From assembly GCA_023382655.1 (NCBI GenBank), contig JAHDWK010000014.1, positions 62,001 to 126,000 on the forward strand: a stretch of DNA of 64,000 bases, in the 5' to 3' direction. Shown here piece by piece: positions 59,533 to 64,000 of this stretch. The DNA comes from Anaerolineae bacterium (lineage in GTDB: Bacteria > Chloroflexota > Anaerolineae > Promineifilales > Promineifilaceae). Positions within the stretch are counted from its first letter, which is position 1; every line of letters starts with the position of its first letter. A program made the translations under genes and the position numbers. The notes under the pieces were generated by a model, which was not told the DNA's origin, did no database searches, and worked only from the letters and a program-made list of their open reading frames with translations.

Positions 59533-61119
59533 ATGACAACAGTGAATGTGCGGCATGTAACTGAAGATGATTTACCGGCAGTACGCGATTTGTTCTACAG
59601 AAGCTACGGTGAAGAATACCCGTACAAGGAGTTTTACAACGATGAATGGTTGAAGCGCAGTATTTACCGGGACAGCTATCTGTTTTTGTTGGCGGAGATT
59701 AACGGCCGTGTCGTGGGCACCGCATCCGTCTACTTTGAAGTCGGCGCTTACTCTGACCTGTGTGGCGAATTTGGCCGGTTGGCCGTAGACCCCGATTTCC
59801 GCGACGCCGGCGTGGGCAGCGCCCTGATGCAGGCCCGGCTGGACTTTGCCACCAAACGGCTGCACTTTGGTCTCTCCGAATGCCGCACCGCCCACGATTA
59901 CGCCCAACGCATCTCTGAAAAATTTGGCCTGCGCCCCATCGGCTTCCTGCCCCAGAAAGTGCTGCTGGACAACCGCGAAAGCCTGGTGATGATGGCCAAA
60001 ACCTTTGGCCCCGCCCACGATTTACGCTCCAACAACCCGCGCGTCATTCCCGAGGCGTTCTCGCTGGGGCAATTGGCCTTGCGCAACCTGGGCTTTCACA
60101 ACGACATCATTGCCGTCGAAGACGCCGACGGCTACCCCATCGGCGATGGCTTTCAGGTGGAGGAACTGTCGGAAACATTATTGCCCTACCTGCTGCGCAT
60201 TGAACGCGGTCGCCTGTCCCGTCGCCAGGTTTTTGGCAATTTGCAGTTGAGCTACGGCCTGTTCATGCTGGAATCGCGTAACTCCCGCTACCTGGTAGCG
60301 CGCGAAAATGACCGCATTGTGGGCGCGATTGGTTTCACGCTAGACACCATTGGCCGCAGCATCAAAGTGTTGGAGTTGATAGACCTGCGTGACGATGTGG
60401 CCGGGTTTTTGCTCAAGGAACTGGATCAATGGGCCAAAAATGTATATGGTGCGGAATATCTGGAAATCACCGTCAGCGCCTATTGGCCGGACATTCAGCG
60501 CACCCTGAGCAACCTGGGTTTTGTGCCGGTGGCTTACTGCCCCTCCTTTGTTTTCCACGAAGTAGAACGGCTGGATACTATCAAAATGGCGAAACTGTAT
60601 GTGCCGCTGGATATTGATTGGGCGGTGCTGACGGAACAAAGCCGCGAGATTTTTGATCTGGTGCGCGCCGGTTTTGAAGAGAAACGGTTGGGTATTTCGG
60701 TGAATGAGACCACGCGGCAAATGGCGATTTTTGCCGGATTGGAAGAAGGGGAACTGGCCAAGATTGCCGGGCTGTGTGCGGTGATGGCGTTTCCGCCGGG
60801 CAGCGTGGTGCTGCGCGCCGGGCAGACCAGCAACATCTTTTACATGATCATGGAAGGCAGCATTGATATTTTGAGTGAAGACAACAGCCGGACATTGGCG
60901 CGAATTCACGCCGGGGATTTCCTGGGAGAGATTTCATTGGTCAGCCAGCAACCGCATGTGGCTACGGCCGTGACCCACACTGCCTGCAAACTGGTAGCCC
61001 TGCAACGGGATGACTTTGAAAATCTGTGTAACCGCTACCCCCGGCTGGGTCTGAAAGTGATGCGCAACATCGCCATCAACGTCGGCCACAAGCTGCACCT
61101 GCGTAATCAGGCCGCGTAA
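59533..61119 (+). CDS. GNAT acetyltransferase fused to a cNMP-binding-like domain
   Basis: 528 residues. N-terminal GNAT domain (about 5-145, with acetyl-CoA motif GRLAVDPDFRDAGVGSALMQ), a second acetyltransferase-like domain (about 240-360), and a C-terminal CRP-type cyclic-nucleotide domain (about 410-520). In its phosphate-binding cassette the usual Arg is His (FLGEISLV...PHVATAV), so binding of cAMP is uncertain. This is the reverse domain order of the mycobacterial cAMP-regulated lysine acetyltransferase. The role may be protein acetylation under a ligand signal. The start at 59533 is supported by GGAG seven bases upstream. Confidence 0.85.
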   Translation: MTTVNVRHVTEDDLPAVRDLFYRSYGEEYPYKEFYNDEWLKRSIYRDSYLFLLAEINGRVVGTASVYFEVGAYSDLCGEFGRLAVDPDFRDAGVGSALMQARLDFATKRLHFGLSECRTAHDYAQRISEKFGLRPIGFLPQKVLLDNRESLVMMAKTFGPAHDLRSNNPRVIPEAFSLGQLALRNLGFHNDIIAVEDADGYPIGDGFQVEELSETLLPYLLRIERGRLSRRQVFGNLQLSYGLFMLESRNSRYLVARENDRIVGAIGFTLDTIGRSIKVLELIDLRDDVAGFLLKELDQWAKNVYGAEYLEITVSAYWPDIQRTLSNLGFVPVAYCPSFVFHEVERLDTIKMAKLYVPLDIDWAVLTEQSREIFDLVRAGFEEKRLGISVNETTRQMAIFAGLEEGELAKIAGLCAVMAFPPGSVVLRAGQTSNIFYMIMEGSIDILSEDNSRTLARIHAGDFLGEISLVSQQPHVATAVTHTACKLVALQRDDFENLCNRYPRLGLKVMRNIAINVGHKLHLRNQAA

Positions 61120-61128
61120 GTGGCTGAC

Positions 61129-61162
61129 AGACCCTAAGGGTTTCAGAAAACCCTTAGGGTCT
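61129..61162. repeat. Inverted repeat, core CCCTAAGGG
   Basis: A perfect 15-bp stem AGACCCTAAGGGTTT around CAGA, between two convergent genes, adjoining the stop codon of the minus-strand gene. It is probably a bidirectional terminator. Confidence 0.9.
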
Positions 61163-61163
61163 A

Positions 61164-62828
61164 CTACGGGCAGATGAGGACAGGCACGGTTAACAGGGGC
61201 AGTAGTTGGGCGGTATAACGGCCGTGCCGCCCCAGCACCACCAGATCACAAGCAGATAGCACGGCCGTGTCTATCTCTCCCTGCACCGTCACAAATTCCG
61301 CATTCACTTCGTGCATTTCCAGGTAAGCACGGGCCAGGGACAGGCTGTTCGGCGAACCGCTCACTACCAGTTGGTTCTGCCACTGCTCGGCCAGATAGGC
61401 AGCGGCAAAAAGCGCTGTTTCCTTTTGTTGGTTCCCCTGTTGAGGTCGGGAAGTAATCAGCAAAACCCGGCTCATAGCGCTTGCCTGGCCGGCCAACAGC
61501 AGCACCGGGCGGGTACAATTTTGCCAGATTTGCGTCACGGCCGTGTCCGCCGCCGTCGTTTTATCCACGATTACCAGGTCGGCCAGCGCCGCCCGGCGTG
61601 CCGCCACCTCTGGCAGGCTGCCTTGTTCGCGCCCCCACACGGCCGTTACATCTGCCGCCGCGCACGCCCCCTCAAACCAGGCGCGGGTCAGGCTCTCGTT
61701 TTCCTCGCCCACAAACAGGCCAATGATACGGCCGTGTTCCCGTTGGGCGATGGTGATGGCCTGCGCCAGCGCCACCTCCTGGCGCGCCGCCTCCTGGCGG
61801 CCAGTCAACGGCAGTAAAATTTCGGCAAAGAGGGCGCGGCTGTAACGATCCAGCAGCCGTTCCTGTGCCCAATCATTGGCCGCCGGTTTCCCTTTCCAGT
61901 TGGCCGGGATCATCACGTCCAGCACTTTTTGCAGGCGGTGGCGGGGTTTCAGGTGGGTGGCAAACTGGGTCACGGCCGTGTTCGGCCGTACCTGCCAGCC
62001 CAACTCATTGCGCAACTCTGCCTGATGCGTCGCCAGCCACAAGTAGAGGTCAGTTTCCGTGCGCCGGGGAAAATCGCGCAAGATGGCCTGTTCCCGAATG
62101 GCCTGCACCAACGGCAGGTACGCCTCGTCATACCAGCGCGCAAAGGCTTCCGCGTCCGGCAGATCGCGCTCCTCGGCCATCTCCACAAAAAAGCGATGCA
62201 CCTCCATGTGATTTTCCAGCCGGTTATATTGGCCCGGCGCCGTCACCCGCAAATCACAACCCGGTCGTAGATCATCCAGCCGGGTATAATCCAGAAACCC
62301 GGCATATTCGGCGCGAATGATCAATTCATCTGGCTGCACATCGGGCGAAAGCGGCACGCGGGTATGCACTTCGATGACGTTGGCGTGAATGTAGTCCAAT
62401 CCCAGTCGGCGGGCAATGGAAACGCGGTGGTTGCCATCCAGCACAAAATATGCCTCGCCAATCTGGTACACGTCAATGGGCGGCAAATCAGCTACATGCC
62501 CGGCGGCGCGCACCCCGGCCCAGCGTTGGGCGTCGGCATCGTTGCGGGGCAGGAAGGAGCGGGAGAAATCATGGTACCGCCCCACGCTGCCCACAATAGC
62601 GGTCACGGGAATTTCCTTCACGCCCCGTTCCGAACGGCCGCGTACTTTGAGCATCTCGGCCACTTCGTGGTAGGATAATAATTCCAATGACCGGCCCTGC
62701 AAGCGCCCCAACAGCGATTCCATCGTTGCCTGCTGCCGCGCCCGCTGAAAATCCTGGAGGGCATTGGCCAACGGCCGTGACCCCACCACGTTTTGGGAAA
62801 AAATCTGGTTAGAATTGCCCCAGTTCAT
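61164..62828 (-). CDS. ParB/Srx-like domain fused to tandem universal-stress-type domains
   Basis: 554 residues. The N-terminal part (about 60-165) contains IPVTAIVGSVGRYHDFSRSF and DGNHRVSIARRLG, a ParB/sulfiredoxin-like motif of the kind found in DUF4032-like proteins. A helical middle region (about 195-330) follows. Residues about 335-554 look like two Usp-type domains in tandem: ILLPLTGRQ...LAQAITIAQREHGRIIGLFVG and VLLITSRPQ...VLGRHGRYTAQLLPLLTVPVLI. The activity of the whole is unknown. It is followed after five bases by the oxidoreductase gene upstream on the strand, so both are one transcript. Confidence 0.7.
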   Translation of the reverse strand: MNWGNSNQIFSQNVVGSRPLANALQDFQRARQQATMESLLGRLQGRSLELLSYHEVAEMLKVRGRSERGVKEIPVTAIVGSVGRYHDFSRSFLPRNDADAQRWAGVRAAGHVADLPPIDVYQIGEAYFVLDGNHRVSIARRLGLDYIHANVIEVHTRVPLSPDVQPDELIIRAEYAGFLDYTRLDDLRPGCDLRVTAPGQYNRLENHMEVHRFFVEMAEERDLPDAEAFARWYDEAYLPLVQAIREQAILRDFPRRTETDLYLWLATHQAELRNELGWQVRPNTAVTQFATHLKPRHRLQKVLDVMIPANWKGKPAANDWAQERLLDRYSRALFAEILLPLTGRQEAARQEVALAQAITIAQREHGRIIGLFVGEENESLTRAWFEGACAAADVTAVWGREQGSLPEVAARRAALADLVIVDKTTAADTAVTQIWQNCTRPVLLLAGQASAMSRVLLITSRPQQGNQQKETALFAAAYLAEQWQNQLVVSGSPNSLSLARAYLEMHEVNAEFVTVQGEIDTAVLSACDLVVLGRHGRYTAQLLPLLTVPVLICP

Positions 62829-62833
62829 CGCCT

Positions 62834-63973
62834 TTATCCTTTCCCGGCAATATGGCGGCTGATCTGTCTGGCTTCGATGCCAATTTCGCGCAACATGCCG
62901 TTGGGGGAGATGTAGAAACCACAGAAATATAACCCTGGCGCGGTTTCCTGCCCACTGGCCTGGGGCGCGCCGTCCTCGTTCAAGACGCCAGCCACCCCTG
63001 GCAGAAACTCATGCACCTGGGGCCGGTAGCCTGTGCCCAAAATGATGGCGTCAAATGGTTTGATTGTGTTGTCATTGAAGACAACCCCGTTTTCGTTGAA
63101 CCGGGTGACGCCAGGGTGGATGTGGATACGGCCGTTCTTAATCAACTTCACCGTGCCAATATCCAACATCGGAATTTGCCGGTCCTGGCGGATTTGTACA
63201 TTGGGGCCATAAGGTAGTTTGGGCAGCCCATACTTCGTCAGGTCGCCAATGGAGGTTTTGAGCATGGGGATGGCCAGCACATCCGCCACTTTCGGCGGAA
63301 TTTTGTCCAGAACGATGCCGATGCTCAGAATGGGAATACCCAGATAATCGCGGGGAATCACATTCACCGGATGGCGCACGGACATACCCACTTCCGCTGC
63401 GCCATGTTCCACCAGGTCAATGGCCATCTCCCCGGCCGAATTGCCAAAACCGACCACCAACACCCGCTGCCCGGCATAGGGCTGACCATTTTTATAAGCG
63501 GAACTATGGATGATGCTGCCGGAAAACAATTCCTGCCCTGGCCAGGTGGGAATGTGCGGTACACGACTATAGCCGGTGGCGATGACCACGTTTTGCGCCT
63601 GGTAACGGCCGTCCTGGGTTTCCACCTGCCAGCCCCCATTCTGGGGTACAACGGCCTGTACCTCCTGCCCAAATCGCGGCTCTAAGACAAAACGGCGGGC
63701 ATACTCTTCCAGATAAGCCACCACATCCGCCCGCGCCGGGTATTTGGGGCAGCTTTTAGGCATGGGCAAATGGGGCAGTTGGGAGTGTGTGCGGTCGGTG
63801 TGCAGGTGCAGCCGGTCATAATGGTTGCGCCAGGCCATGCCCACCTGGTTGCTTTTTTCCAGCAGGATAAAAGGAATGTCGCGCTCTTGCAGACACGCTG
63901 CCACTGCCAGGCCGGCGGCGCTGGCCCCAATGATCAGGGTGTTTGTTTGCTTGTTTGGTTCTGTGGTCGTCAT
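62834..63973 (-). CDS. FAD-dependent flavin-containing monooxygenase-like protein
   Basis: 379 residues. Two dinucleotide-binding motifs are present: the FAD motif IIGASAAGLAVAACL near the N terminus and the NADPH motif VLVVGFGNSAGEMAIDL near residue 170, as in YUCCA-type and other FMOs. VIATGYSRVP and ILGTGYRPQV mark the second FAD contact region. The FMO FxGxxxHxxx(Y/F) signature is replaced by FSGSIIHSSAYK. The substrate is unknown. Stops five bases before the start of the ParB/Usp gene. Confidence 0.88.
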   Translation of the reverse strand: MTTTEPNKQTNTLIIGASAAGLAVAACLQERDIPFILLEKSNQVGMAWRNHYDRLHLHTDRTHSQLPHLPMPKSCPKYPARADVVAYLEEYARRFVLEPRFGQEVQAVVPQNGGWQVETQDGRYQAQNVVIATGYSRVPHIPTWPGQELFSGSIIHSSAYKNGQPYAGQRVLVVGFGNSAGEMAIDLVEHGAAEVGMSVRHPVNVIPRDYLGIPILSIGIVLDKIPPKVADVLAIPMLKTSIGDLTKYGLPKLPYGPNVQIRQDRQIPMLDIGTVKLIKNGRIHIHPGVTRFNENGVVFNDNTIKPFDAIILGTGYRPQVHEFLPGVAGVLNEDGAPQASGQETAPGLYFCGFYISPNGMLREIGIEARQISRHIAGKG

Positions 63974-64000
63974 ACAGCCGGAGTATACCGTTAGCTGTGA

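Larger units (their letters stand above)
567..63612. repeat. Highly iterated palindrome ACGGCCGT, about 147 copies across the window
   Basis: Manual counting gives about 147 copies of the self-complementary octamer ACGGCCGT, the first at 567 and the last at 63605. Base composition predicts about two. Copies lie in almost all genes on both strands, and a few lie between genes (for example about 3951 and 41214). Inside genes it is read in all three frames: T-A-V, x-G-R or R-P-x. The flanking bases vary. It is a DNA-level feature, not a protein motif, and recalls cyanobacterial HIP1 (GCGATCGC). Confidence 0.95.

Noticed and set aside
1..64000. CRISPR array or phage-defence island
   Set aside because: The tandem words in the gaps have no unique spacers of constant length and no cas, restriction or toxin gene is present.

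Overview
The window looks like a stretch of chromosome from a filamentous or sludge-type member of the Chloroflexota (Anaerolineae/Ardenticatenia-like). This is inferred from gene content and style: PknB-like kinase with a C-terminal SH3 domain, Thr/Pro-rich linkers, polyamine ABC operon, TraB-like protein, MgtE, and a SEDS fusion protein. No rRNA or species marker is present, so the assignment is tentative. GC is roughly in the mid to upper 50s percent by eye. I see no prophage, integrase, transposase or CRISPR array. There are two tRNA genes (Asn-GTT and Gln-TTG).

Layout. 1-4.7 kb: truncated membrane GAF sensor, a membrane Fe-S/CCG-domain redox protein and an orphan P-loop ATPase. 4.9-9.2 kb: Ser/Thr kinase and an ABC-2 export pair. 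9.2-13.8 kb: UDP-glucose-type dehydrogenase and two secreted proteins (SGNH-like, seven-repeat beta-propeller). 14-18.4 kb: TraB-like protein, dienelactone hydrolase and a molybdopterin oxidoreductase. 18.5-20.3 kb: small accessory patch with a Cys-rich protein, a phosphatase gene broken by two in-frame TAG codons, and a methyltransferase. 20.4-24.6 kb: potDABC-like polyamine uptake operon, preceded by an Lrp/AsnC regulator. 25.5-32.5 kb: glutaminyl cyclase, double GNAT, YcaQ-like glycosylase, EamA transporter and an FtsW/RodA-PBP fusion. 32.6-35.8 kb: tRNAs and the conserved dnaX-ybaB-recR cluster. 35.9-39.6 kb: a two-gene ABC exporter. 39.8-50 kb: Fe-S carrier, mgtE, sirtuin, histidine kinase, DUF3352-like protein, M50 protease, ThpR and a third ABC exporter. 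50-59.3 kb: RelA, small membrane proteins, biotin carboxylase, AAC(3)-like acetyltransferase, CpXC protein and a histidine kinase. 59.5-64 kb: GNAT-cNMP fusion, ParB-like/Usp fusion and an FMO-like oxidoreductase.

The most striking content is in the DNA between and across these ordinary genes. The 8-bp palindrome ACGGCCGT occurs about 147 times by manual count (about one per 435 bp, against an expectation of about two). It appears in coding and non-coding DNA, on genes of both strands and in all three reading frames, giving T-A-V, x-G-R or R-P-x in the proteins. This resembles the HIP1 palindrome of cyanobacteria, and I know of no description of it in this lineage.

A second layer is made of about 20 intergenic hairpins built from tandem 7-11 nt words. 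Each locus has its own word, as in cyanobacterial STRR sequences. A third layer is a set of AGAC...GTCT inverted repeats with interchangeable cores, often overlapping stop codons. A fourth is a set of short palindromic elements inserted in frame inside genes, one of which is supported by a paralogue that lacks the insert. Together they suggest a genome in which short palindromes are actively spread and tolerated at the DNA level.
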